A DNA stretch of 35,743 nucleotides from Rhodopila sp. (GTDB taxonomy: Bacteria > Pseudomonadota > Alphaproteobacteria > Acetobacterales > Acetobacteraceae): positions 1-35,743 of the forward strand of contig JANXLQ010000032.1 in assembly GCA_025355085.1 (NCBI GenBank), read 5' to 3'. The notes under the pieces were generated by a model. It had not been told where the DNA came from. It did no database searches and saw only the letters and a program-made list of their open reading frames with translations. A program made the translations under genes and the position numbers. Numbering within the stretch: the first letter of the stretch is position 1; each line of letters begins with the position of its first letter. Of the stretch, positions 7,989-14,972 are shown one piece after another.

Positions 7989-9266
7989 TTATCCCTCTTT
8001 AATGTCTCTGTGAACATCTTCCCGAAAACCCATCTCGATCAAAGAGGTGCCGAAACCTGAGGACAGCGGGCCATTTGACCGGTCGGCGGTGAGATAGCCT
8101 GGCAGGGCCGCCTTGGCCTCCGGATGCCCCCGGACAGCGAAATTCCCTGTCAGGTCCATGGTCCCGTGCGCGCCTCGGGTATTGATCCGGTCCATCGCGA
8201 AGTCAGCCGGCGTTACGCCCCAAATCGCGGCTGCATCGTCCGCATGTGCGTGCGCGAGGCTGGACCATTTCGCCGTTGCCGCCTTGTGGCCGTTCGCATG
8301 GCATGTGTCCTTTTCCGAACCGCCGGCCGCGGTGACATCGTCGGGGTTGTGGATGAACGCGCTCCGAACAGGCGCGGAGTCGTTCTCCCTGGCTTGAATT
8401 GTTTCCTGTGTCACCTCAGCCGACGGGCCGGAATGGGCCGTCTCATGCCGCGTCCTGTTGGACCGGGGCGGCGGGATTGCCACGACCGCCGGGCCGGCCG
8501 ATGGAGCCGCCGTGTTCACATTGAACCCCAGCACACCCAGCAACGTCTTATCGACCGGTGTCATAACGCCATTCATTCCGGGATGAGTCAGGTATCCGAA
8601 CGCGTCGCCATTGGACGTCGGGGCCCAGTCGGCGGTGTCGCCTACGGGGGCGAATTGTCCCAGGTTCGTTTTGCCGCCGTCGAGTGAAAAATAGCCTCCG
8701 GTATTCGGCGCCGCCAGCACGCCCGGCGCCGTGTAATCGACCAGTTCCAGTGGACCGTCGGAATAGATACGACCGAGCGCGTGGGCGATTTCATGTTCTG
8801 CGAGACCGATGAATCCGAACAGGCCGGGCGCACTTTGGTTATTGGGGTCGAAGCTGTAACTATAAGCCGAACTGAAACTAATCTGCCCGTCGGGTGGCGT
8901 TGCGGCGGGCGACAGCAGACCCAAGGCTTTCTCCTGTGCCGGGGCAATGTAATAGCTGCCGATCTGTGGGGGCGCGGTTGCCGGCAGGAATGCCAGTGCC
9001 TGCCTAGCCTCCGGGTTGCTTGCGTTGGCCGTCAGGGTCGCGACAAGATTGGCGTAGGACATAAAGATGCCGCCCAAAGGGGAGCCTTCCGCCACATTGC
9101 CAGACCCCAGGGGCACACCGCCGATTTCATCCCACCCGACGTTAATGTTGACCGTAATTGGGTTGGCGATCAACGCATCCAGCACCCCGGCAACATAACT
9201 CAACGCGGCGCGAAATCCAGCCGGCGCGGACCCGGTGCTTGGTTCATAGTTGAATTGAATTTGCAT
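7989..9266 (-). CDS. NF038122-like metzincin-type zinc metalloprotease
   Basis: A 425-residue protein. The track frame starts at 9539, but ATG 9266 (MQIQFNYEPS) has an AAAGGGG ribosome site and matches the N-terminus of NF038122-type metalloproteases. The zinc motif is HEIAHALGR (HExxHxxG); the residue three after the Gly is Tyr rather than the usual His/Asp third ligand. A later 'GVMTPVDKTLLGVLGF' may be the Met-turn. The C-terminal 150 residues are polar, His/Asp/Ala-rich ('HAHADDAAAIWG') and not recognised. No classical signal peptide is visible, so non-Sec export or intracellular action are both possible. It is upstream of, and on the same strand as, the ATPase pair, 167 bp away. Confidence 0.75.
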   Translation of the reverse strand: MQIQFNYEPSTGSAPAGFRAALSYVAGVLDALIANPITVNINVGWDEIGGVPLGSGNVAEGSPLGGIFMSYANLVATLTANASNPEARQALAFLPATAPPQIGSYYIAPAQEKALGLLSPAATPPDGQISFSSAYSYSFDPNNQSAPGLFGFIGLAEHEIAHALGRIYSDGPLELVDYTAPGVLAAPNTGGYFSLDGGKTNLGQFAPVGDTADWAPTSNGDAFGYLTHPGMNGVMTPVDKTLLGVLGFNVNTAAPSAGPAVVAIPPPRSNRTRHETAHSGPSAEVTQETIQARENDSAPVRSAFIHNPDDVTAAGGSEKDTCHANGHKAATAKWSSLAHAHADDAAAIWGVTPADFAMDRINTRGAHGTMDLTGNFAVRGHPEAKAALPGYLTADRSNGPLSSGFGTSLIEMGFREDVHRDIKEG

Positions 9267-9309
9267 AGTATCCCCTTTCTTGCAATGGTCCGAGGGGGTA
9301 TCTTTCCGT

Positions 9310-9420
9310 CCGATGATTTCTAAATGCGAAACAAGATTTTGTGTTCTGGTATGGGAAAAACAAATAAAGTTATTTCTAATTGTTTCTTTTCGAATTATTT
9401 TATTATTGCTCGTAATGCTG
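9310..9420 (-). promoter_or_regulatory. Very AT-rich segment upstream of the metalloprotease
   Basis: The line 9361-9420 has only 14 G/C of 60, against roughly 60-70% in most of the window. It lies upstream of the metalloprotease start at 9266 and probably contains its promoter. Several TTGTTT- and TAATAA-like stretches occur, but no single -35/-10 pair stands out. Confidence 0.35.
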
Positions 9421-9776
9421 CAAAGCGGGCGGCCTTCATCCTGATGCCCGGCTTGCTCGCCGCCACTCGGTTTTTTTTGGTCTCGACCTGGCTGAAATGT
9501 TCGAAAATCCGTTCCGCCAGGGCGGTCTTCGAAATACACTCCCGTCAGTAGTGCAAGCGGCCCGACGGGGCAGGCGAACGCTGAGGACGATAGCCTGCGG
9601 GATGCTGTCGTCGAGGTGGCTGCTAAACGCAGACATTCTCTGGCCGATTTCAGGGAATGCGGATTCGATTCACGATCGCCACATGTATATAAAGCATAGC
9701 CTAAATATTATTGCTTCAGGTTGTTTTCGTTGCATTTCGTTATGGACTGGCTCGTCCGGGGGGTTACGATCAGCGG

Positions 9777-9808
<32 letters not shown>

Positions 9809-9813
9809 CGGAT

Positions 9814-9864
9814 TTTTACCACGGAGACAGAACGAGGTACACAGAGGACCACGGAGAAGCACAG
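9814..9864 (+). repeat. Degenerate CACGGAGA/CACAGAG repeat
   Basis: The stretch TTTTTACCACGGAGACAG... ACACAGAGGACCACGGAGAAG is built from loosely repeated 'ACCACGGAGA' and 'ACACAGAGG' units. Similar 'accacggagacacagag' strings are, from general knowledge, scattered between genes in many unrelated bacteria. It immediately follows the CAGG run. Confidence 0.6.
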
Positions 9865-9949
9865 ATGCATCTGCTGTTCGGATAGGGCGGAACGACCATT
9901 TTATGGCATGGATCGCTCGCCATTTCCCGCCAACAGCGTTGCGCGCGAG

Positions 9950-10137
9950 ACGGCAGTTCTCATTCTGGTAATCGTTGCTGCAATTATGTTCCTCGTTATG
10001 GTGCGCGAAGGCGCGTCATCCATGTTTTTTGGCGGCCTGGAACAGATAAAGACGTGGATGGCACACCTTCGCGCACCATGACGACGTGGGACACAGTCGC
10101 CGCTTTACCAAAATGAGAACTGCTGAGCAGCACAGGA
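9950..10137. repeat. Large composite palindromic repeat (REP/BIME-like)
   Basis: The core pairs ATGGTGCGCGAAGG (9999-10012) with CCTTCGCGCACCAT (10066-10079), with an inner CATCCATG / ACGTGGATG pair. Outside the core, inverted arms also match: 'ggcagttctcattctggtaa' on the left and 'taccaaaatgagaactgctg' on the right are near-complements. The whole unit is about 190 bp. Parts of the same element recur at 11.7, 14.7 and 16.1 kb. No transposase is nearby. Confidence 0.8.
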
Positions 10138-10163
10138 CCGGCTCGCGCGTCAGGGCATCTTCG

Positions 10164-10172
10164 TGCTATAAT
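10164..10172 (+). promoter_or_regulatory. Extended -10 promoter TGCTATAAT
   Basis: TG-C-TATAAT is a perfect extended -10 element, 28 bp before the ATG at 10200, so transcription would begin near 10180. No good -35 is visible, which an extended -10 can tolerate. It would drive the 125-residue unknown gene and the FAD oxidoreductase. Confidence 0.55.
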
Positions 10173-10199
10173 GGCGGTTGTCAGGCCGGAGGCATATCG

Positions 10200-10577
10200 A
10201 TGCAGACACCTAAACGGCTGCGGCGCGAAATGCGTCAACTCGCGATGAAGGCTGAGGAAGCGGAGCTGCGCGCCGCACTGCAACCCCTCGCCGGCGACTT
10301 CAAGCGTTGGGAAGCCGGCGCCATCGACAGTTTCGATCTGAAAGCCCTGATCCACGATTTCCATCAGGGGCTGGCACGGGAAATCTATCTCCGCTACGAT
10401 ACGCCCGATCCGGAGTTCCTGGTCGCAAACGCGGTCGCTTCGGGGTTGCTTAATTCCGAGACCATCTCGCCCGCGATCATGGCAGAACTGGAACCGCTGA
10501 TCGCCAGACGGAAGGCGTCGCGGACAGAATCCGATCATGGAACGATGGATGTCATGGAACCGAACGGTTCGGCATGA
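10200..10577 (+). CDS. Hypothetical helical protein upstream of FAD oxidoreductase
   Basis: A 125-residue protein. The track begins at 10086 inside the palindromic repeat; ATG 10200 follows a good GGAGG site and the extended -10 promoter, so it is the better start. It is mostly helical and charged ('RREMRQLAMKAEEAELRAALQPLAGDFKRWEAG'), with 'DLKALIHDFHQGLAREIYLRYDTPDPEFLVANAVASGLL', and no membrane segment or signal peptide. I do not recognise it as a named family, although the pattern looks conserved rather than random. It overlaps the next gene by ATGA, so the two are translationally coupled. Confidence 0.7.
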   Translation: MQTPKRLRREMRQLAMKAEEAELRAALQPLAGDFKRWEAGAIDSFDLKALIHDFHQGLAREIYLRYDTPDPEFLVANAVASGLLNSETISPAIMAELEPLIARRKASRTESDHGTMDVMEPNGSA

Positions 10578-11695
10578 CCGAGACGTTCGACATCGCGGTC
10601 ATCGGTGCCGGCATGGCCGGGGCGACGGCTGCGGCGTGCCTTGCCGCCGATAAACGGGTGATCCTGATTGAAGCCGAAGATGTCGCCGGTTTTCACACGA
10701 CCGGCCGCTCCGCCGCGATCTGGATACAGAACTATGGGCCGCCGGACGTGCGCGAGCTTACCCGGTTGTCGCGAGGGTTCTACGAACATCCGCCGGCCGG
10801 GTTCTCCGATGTTCCCTTGATCCGCCGGCGCCCGGTTGTGCTGTTGGCGCGAAAATCCCAACTGGCGGAACTGGACACCGCACTCGTGACCGGCACCGGC
10901 ATTCGCCGCTTGCCGATCGCCGAGGCTCACGCCCTGATACCCGCACTGCGGCCCGGATACCTCGCGGGCGCTGCGTTGGAGGACGACGCGTTCGACATGG
11001 ACGTGTCAGCGATCCATCAGGGCTTCCTTCGCATGCTCCGAACCAATGGGGGCGTCCTGGCATTGCGAAACCGGGCGCAACGGATCGAACGGCGCGCGGA
11101 TATCTGGCATATCGACACCACGACCGGCAAAGTGGTTCGCGCCGCTATCCTGGTCAACGCGGCCGGTGCCTGGGGCGATGAAGTGGCAGTCCTGGCCGGC
11201 GCCCGTCCGCTGGGTTTGCAACCGTGCCGCCGTACGGCCGCGATTGTCGATCCGTCACCCTACGATGTGTCGGACTGGCCGATGATCATCGATGTGGGGG
11301 AAGAATGGTACGCCCGCCCCGAAGCCCGCACCCGCCTGATGGTTTCGCCGGCCGACGCCACTCCGACCCACCCGCACGATGTGCAACCAGAGGAATTCGA
11401 TGTCGCCGCCGGCATCGATCGTATGCAGCAGGCGTTGGATATCCCGGTCCGCCGGGTGGAGCATAGCTGGGCCGGGTTACGGACCTTCACCCCGGACGGC
11501 AGCCTTGCGTTCGGCTGGGATTCGCGCGTGGAGGGCTTCTTCTGGTGCGTCGGGCAGGGTGGCTATGGCATCCAAACCGCCCCCGCCGCCGGCCGTTTTG
11601 TTGCGGATGCGGTGCTGGGCAAATATCCTGGTGAGGCGGCCGGATTGGTGCCGGTCGTTGCGCCGGCACGTTTTACTGAGGTGAACTCATTGTAA
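10574..11695 (+). CDS. FAD-dependent amine/amino-acid oxidoreductase (DAO family)
   Basis: A 373-residue flavoprotein of the D-amino-acid oxidase / glycine oxidase / dehydrogenase superfamily. The FAD-binding Rossmann motif is at residues 9-17, 'VIGAGMAGA', followed by the acidic 'VILIEAED' end of strand two. The second FAD contact region is 'ILVNAAGAWGDEVAVLAG', and the C-terminal motif is 'GFFWCVGQGGYGIQTAPAAGRFVAD'. Length matches single-domain DAO proteins. It removes hydrogen from an amine or N-methyl amino acid; the exact substrate is unclear. It starts by ATGA overlap with the unknown gene upstream and is convergent with the folate gene. Confidence 0.87.
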   Translation: MTETFDIAVIGAGMAGATAAACLAADKRVILIEAEDVAGFHTTGRSAAIWIQNYGPPDVRELTRLSRGFYEHPPAGFSDVPLIRRRPVVLLARKSQLAELDTALVTGTGIRRLPIAEAHALIPALRPGYLAGAALEDDAFDMDVSAIHQGFLRMLRTNGGVLALRNRAQRIERRADIWHIDTTTGKVVRAAILVNAAGAWGDEVAVLAGARPLGLQPCRRTAAIVDPSPYDVSDWPMIIDVGEEWYARPEARTRLMVSPADATPTHPHDVQPEEFDVAAGIDRMQQALDIPVRRVEHSWAGLRTFTPDGSLAFGWDSRVEGFFWCVGQGGYGIQTAPAAGRFVADAVLGKYPGEAAGLVPVVAPARFTEVNSL

Positions 11696-11700
11696 CGGGA

Positions 11701-11736
11701 TCGCGGCCGCCACACCAAAATGAGAACGGCTGATGA
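11701..11736 (+). repeat. Fragment of the palindromic repeat arm
   Basis: 'cgcggccgccacaccaaaatgagaacggctg' matches the right arm of the composite element near 10.1 kb ('cgccgctttaccaaaatgagaactgctg'). It lies in the 76-bp gap between two convergent genes. The palindromic core is absent. Confidence 0.55.
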
Positions 11737-11771
11737 CGGATTGAGGGAGGACGTGTGAACGCGTGCTGGTA

Positions 11772-12416
11772 TTACTCATCCGCATTTGTAACAATCCGGT
11801 CCATCGGAATGTCATGCGGCTGCGGATAGATGGTGCGCAGCCGGGATGCGGTGAACCCGATGCCGATGGTGTGCGGACGCGCCGGCATCATGGCGAGTGT
11901 CCGGTCATAGAAGCCGCCGCCGTAGCCCAGCCGATAACCCGCCGTGTCGAAGCCGACCAGCGGCACCAGCAGGGTGTCGGGCTGCACTGCTTCGCCCTCG
12001 GCCGGGAAGGGAATGTTCCAGACACCCAGCGCCATTCGGATGCGCGGCCTCCAGGGCCGGAAAATCATCGGCTGGGCTGGCCCGGCAACCACTGGAAGAG
12101 CCAGCGACATGCCTTCTTTATGCAATAACCGCACGAGGGCGCGCGGATCGTATTCGCCCTTGAACGGCCAGTAAAAACCGAGCAACCGGGCTGGCGTCTC
12201 GGCCAGTATGGCCTTTAGCCGCTCGGTGATCCGCGTTTGTGCGGCTGCGCGATCAGAGGGTGAAAGTGCCAGCCGGCGCTCGATCAGGACTTGCCGTTTG
12301 GCCTTGCGCCACAGGCGAACATCGGCCCAGTCGTTTGATGGGGCGGGTGCGTCGTTGAGGCCAGCGTCCACCTCATGCAGGAAGCACGCGGGGGAGCTGA
12401 ACTCGCCGGATGACAT
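11772..12416 (-). CDS. 5-formyltetrahydrofolate cyclo-ligase
   Basis: A 214-residue enzyme that converts 5-formyl-THF to 5,10-methenyl-THF using ATP, returning a storage or inhibitory folate to the active pool. Family marks are the basic N-terminal 'WRKAKRQVLIERRLALS', 'GFYWPFKGEYDPRALV', and the ATP/folate motif 'GYRLGYGGGFYDRTL' near residue 160. The N-terminal 35 residues before 'RLWRKAKRQ' are longer than usual. ATG 12416 shares one base with the CoA-transferase stop (TAATG), so it is the third gene of a minus-strand operon with the GrdB-like protein and CoA-transferase. A folate gene in such an operon could point to one-carbon or N-methyl substrate chemistry (inference). Confidence 0.92.
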   Translation of the reverse strand: MSSGEFSSPACFLHEVDAGLNDAPAPSNDWADVRLWRKAKRQVLIERRLALSPSDRAAAQTRITERLKAILAETPARLLGFYWPFKGEYDPRALVRLLHKEGMSLALPVVAGPAQPMIFRPWRPRIRMALGVWNIPFPAEGEAVQPDTLLVPLVGFDTAGYRLGYGGGFYDRTLAMMPARPHTIGIGFTASRLRTIYPQPHDIPMDRIVTNADE

Positions 12417-13642
12417 TAGATGACCGCCTCCGCCCGCAAGGCGGCGATGGCGGCCGGGTCGTAGCCGATCTCGGCCAGTACGGCGTCGGTGTCAGCGCCG
12501 GCCAGGGGCGCGATCGTGTCCAGTTTCCCGCCGCCGTGGGCCATTTGAAAGCCGGAGCCCATCAGGCGGATCGGACCATATGGACTGTCCACGGTCTGCA
12601 TGACGTTGCGGGCCGCGACCTGCGGGTGGTCGATGATGTCCTCGATTTTCCAGATGCTGGCGCAGGGGGCGCCGGCGTCGTTCAGGCGGCGCTCCCAGCT
12701 TTTCGCATCGTCGGCCGCGAGGGCGGATTCGATGATGGCTCGCAGGGCTTCTTCGTTTTCCTTGCGCAGGAACCAGTCGCCGAAGCGGGGATCGTCGAAC
12801 ACGCCGGTGCGCCCGAGCGCGGTCATCAACGCGCGATATTGCTTCTCGTCGTTGACGGCCAGCAGCAGGAAACTTCCCCTGGCGCGGAACAGGTTGGCTG
12901 TGACCTTGCGGCTGATCGCCTGGTTGCCGGCCTGAAGCTGGCGGTGGCCGGCGACTGTGAAATCGGCGACCTGTGTGGTCAGGAACGCGAGGCTCGCCTC
13001 CAGCATCGAAACGTCCAGAAACTGACCGCGACCGGTGTGGGTCCGCTGGAAAAGCGCCGAGGAGATCGCGAACGCGCCCGTCGCGCCGGACAGCACATCG
13101 CACACCGCGAATCCTGCTCGGGTTGGGCCCATTTCTTCGTGGCCGGTGATGGCCATGATGCCGGACATTGCCTGGATCTTGCCGTCGTAGCCGGCCTCGT
13201 TACTGGCCGGGCCGGTTTGGCCGAAGCCGGAGATGGCGCAGTAGATCAATCGCGGGTTGATCGCGGACAGGGCTTCGTAACCGAGGCCGAGACGATCCAT
13301 GACGCCGCCTCGGAAGTTTTCCATTACCACGTCGGCTTTGGCGGCCAGCTTCAGGACGATGTCTCGGGCGGCCGGCTTTTGCAGGTCTAGCGTCAGGCTT
13401 TTCTTGTTGCCGTTCACCGCGATGAACGACGGTGCCATGTTGCGGCCGGCCCACTCACGGGACAGCGGCGTGCGGCGCATGTCCTCGCCGCCTCGGCGTT
13501 CGATTTTGATGACGCCGGCGCCGAGAAGGGCCAGTTGGTAGCTGGCGTATGGGCCGGCGAGCACCTGGGTGAAGTCCAGGATGCGTACGCCGGAGAACGG
13601 GCGGCCCTCCTTGGACGAATTGTCTTTCGACGTGCCGGTCAT
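12416..13642 (-). CDS. Class III (CaiB/BaiF) CoA-transferase
   Basis: A 408-residue family III CoA-transferase, which moves CoA between carboxylic acids through an aspartyl-linked intermediate. Typical motifs are 'FSGVRILDFTQVLAGPYASYQLALLGAGVIKIE', 'NGNKKSLTLDLQKP', 'VVMENFRGGVMDRLGLGYEAL', 'YCAISGFGQTGP' and the likely catalytic aspartate in 'FAVCDVLSGATG'. The 39-residue N-terminal extension in the track is read-through; ATG 13642 overlaps the stop of the upstream gene as ATGA. It lies between the GrdB-like gene and the folate ligase. The acid substrate cannot be told from sequence. Confidence 0.93.
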   Translation of the reverse strand: MTGTSKDNSSKEGRPFSGVRILDFTQVLAGPYASYQLALLGAGVIKIERRGGEDMRRTPLSREWAGRNMAPSFIAVNGNKKSLTLDLQKPAARDIVLKLAAKADVVMENFRGGVMDRLGLGYEALSAINPRLIYCAISGFGQTGPASNEAGYDGKIQAMSGIMAITGHEEMGPTRAGFAVCDVLSGATGAFAISSALFQRTHTGRGQFLDVSMLEASLAFLTTQVADFTVAGHRQLQAGNQAISRKVTANLFRARGSFLLLAVNDEKQYRALMTALGRTGVFDDPRFGDWFLRKENEEALRAIIESALAADDAKSWERRLNDAGAPCASIWKIEDIIDHPQVAARNVMQTVDSPYGPIRLMGSGFQMAHGGGKLDTIAPLAGADTDAVLAEIGYDPAAIAALRAEAVI

Positions 13643-14577
13643 GCTGCTTTGACTACCCGGTTCGGGCGGGCGAGTTCCTTTTGACGGTCGAATTCTTCGC
13701 GGCGGCGCAGTAGTTCGACCTCGCCGATCTGTTCCAGGTTCAGGTAGTCCAGCTTCCATTTGCCGTCTTCATTCCAGCGCAGCGGCGACTGCATGGTGGT
13801 TTGCGGGCCGGGGGCGGTTTCCAGCAGATGCAGCGCCAGGGCCAATGTTTCGTCCTGGGACGCGGGATCGTGCGGCTTGCCGGCGCTGTTACCGAGCGGG
13901 AAATCGCTGAACAGGAAGCGCGGGGCGGCGGCGTGCTCGACGATGTCTTTGGCGCAGCCCATCAGGACGGTGGGGATGCCGTTTGCCTCCAGATGACGGG
14001 CGACGAGGGTGCTGGTCTGGTGGCAGACCGGGCAGTTCGGCACGACGATGGCGGCGTCCACGCCATCCTCACGCAACCGAGCCAGGATTTCGGGTGCGTC
14101 GGTTTCGACGGTGACGCGGTGGCTGCGGTTGGTTGGGGCGCCATGGAAACGCATGGCAACCGACCCGATTCGTCCCTGTGCGGCGGCGCGGCGGAGGGCT
14201 GGCAACGGGAACCATGTGCCGCTGTCGGTCGCTGTGGTGTGGGTGCGGTCGTAGCCGATGTGGGAAATCCGCAGGTCGTGGTCCACCGACGTATCGCCGG
14301 AATAGACGGTGTAGAATTTGGCGCTGCCGTTATACGCGGCGCCGGGTCCCTGGTCGCCCTTGTTCGGCTGATAGGGCGCGGCGGTGGTGACGATCGCGAC
14401 TTTGGACTGGTTCAGCGGCTTGCTCAACGGCGTGAACGGCGCGGCGAGGTAGTGCGCCCAGCGGTACGGCGTGGTGTAGCCGATCGCGGTGTAATATTCG
14501 CGGGTGCGGCGCATGTAAGGGATTGGGGAGTCGTAGTCCGGCGCAAAACCGAGCAGAGCGTCGAGGGTCTGGTCCAT
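13639..14577 (-). CDS. GrdB/PrdB-like reductase (selenoprotein B family, Cys form)
   Basis: A 312-residue protein resembling the glycine/sarcosine/betaine/D-proline reductase selenoprotein B family. Supporting stretches are 'TVYSGDTSVDHDLRISHIGYDRT', 'LREDGVDAAIVVPNCPVCHQT' and 'GIPTVLMGCAKDIVEHAAAPRFLFSDFPLGNSAG'. The known family uses a U-x-x-C redox motif in the comparable place; here it is C182-P-V-C185, so it needs no selenocysteine. ATG 14577 has a GGAGG site. It is the first gene of an ATGA/TAATG-linked operon with a CoA-transferase and 5-formyl-THF cyclo-ligase. Clostridial relatives reduce amino acids with partner subunits that are not seen here, so the function may be different. Confidence 0.72.
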   Translation of the reverse strand: MDQTLDALLGFAPDYDSPIPYMRRTREYYTAIGYTTPYRWAHYLAAPFTPLSKPLNQSKVAIVTTAAPYQPNKGDQGPGAAYNGSAKFYTVYSGDTSVDHDLRISHIGYDRTHTTATDSGTWFPLPALRRAAAQGRIGSVAMRFHGAPTNRSHRVTVETDAPEILARLREDGVDAAIVVPNCPVCHQTSTLVARHLEANGIPTVLMGCAKDIVEHAAAPRFLFSDFPLGNSAGKPHDPASQDETLALALHLLETAPGPQTTMQSPLRWNEDGKWKLDYLNLEQIGEVELLRRREEFDRQKELARPNRVVKAA

Positions 14578-14972
14578 GGGGTCCTCCGATTACTGGTGTG
14601 GCCAGCGTTGGGCGGAAACGTCGCATGGCCGGGTGGATTGCCGCAAGGTCTCGGCATGTGCTGAACAGGGCGATCCGGTGAAGGTCGTCTCGCACCATGA
14701 CGACGCGGGACGCAATCGCCGCTTTGCCAAAACGAGAATTGCTGGTTTTGCTGGAGTGTGCGGGCCGGCCGCTGGCGGCGACTTTGCTTTCGGTTTGCGG
14801 GCGGTGGGTACGATGCGATCGATGCTGACGCCGCTTGAATTGTGATCCGGCATCGTTTGCCGGCGCACTGCAAACGGGGGGCGGGATAGAAGCTGCCGGT
14901 GCCAACAACCATCATGGCGGGTGAAAATGCGGCATCCATTCCGGATCGGCGCGCTAAGTGTTGGGCATCGCG
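14578..14972. other. 395-bp gap between panC and the GrdB-like operon
   Basis: The gap holds the leader and promoter of the minus-strand GrdB-like operon near 14578 and a palindromic-repeat fragment at 14690-14746. The rest shows no gene: frames on both strands are short and have poor codon use. No strong terminator is seen after panC. Confidence 0.5.
14690..14746 (+). repeat. Half copy of the palindromic repeat arm
   Basis: 'CTCGCACCATGACGACG' followed by 'cgggacgcaatcgccgctttgccaaaacgagaattgctgg' matches the right arm of the element at 10.07-10.14 kb almost base for base. The left arm and inner stem are missing. Confidence 0.7.

Noticed and set aside
9436-9636. 66-residue minus-strand ORF as a transposase remnant
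   Set aside because: It shows no DDE motif, terminal inverted repeats or similarity I can recognise.
9996-10538. 180-residue minus-strand ORF
   Set aside because: It is antisense to the 125-residue gene and ends in the palindromic repeat; there is no ribosome site or known family.
13639-14577. Selenocysteine (UGA) site in the GrdB-like gene
   Set aside because: The redox position is encoded as Cys (C182-P-V-C185). No in-frame TGA is present.
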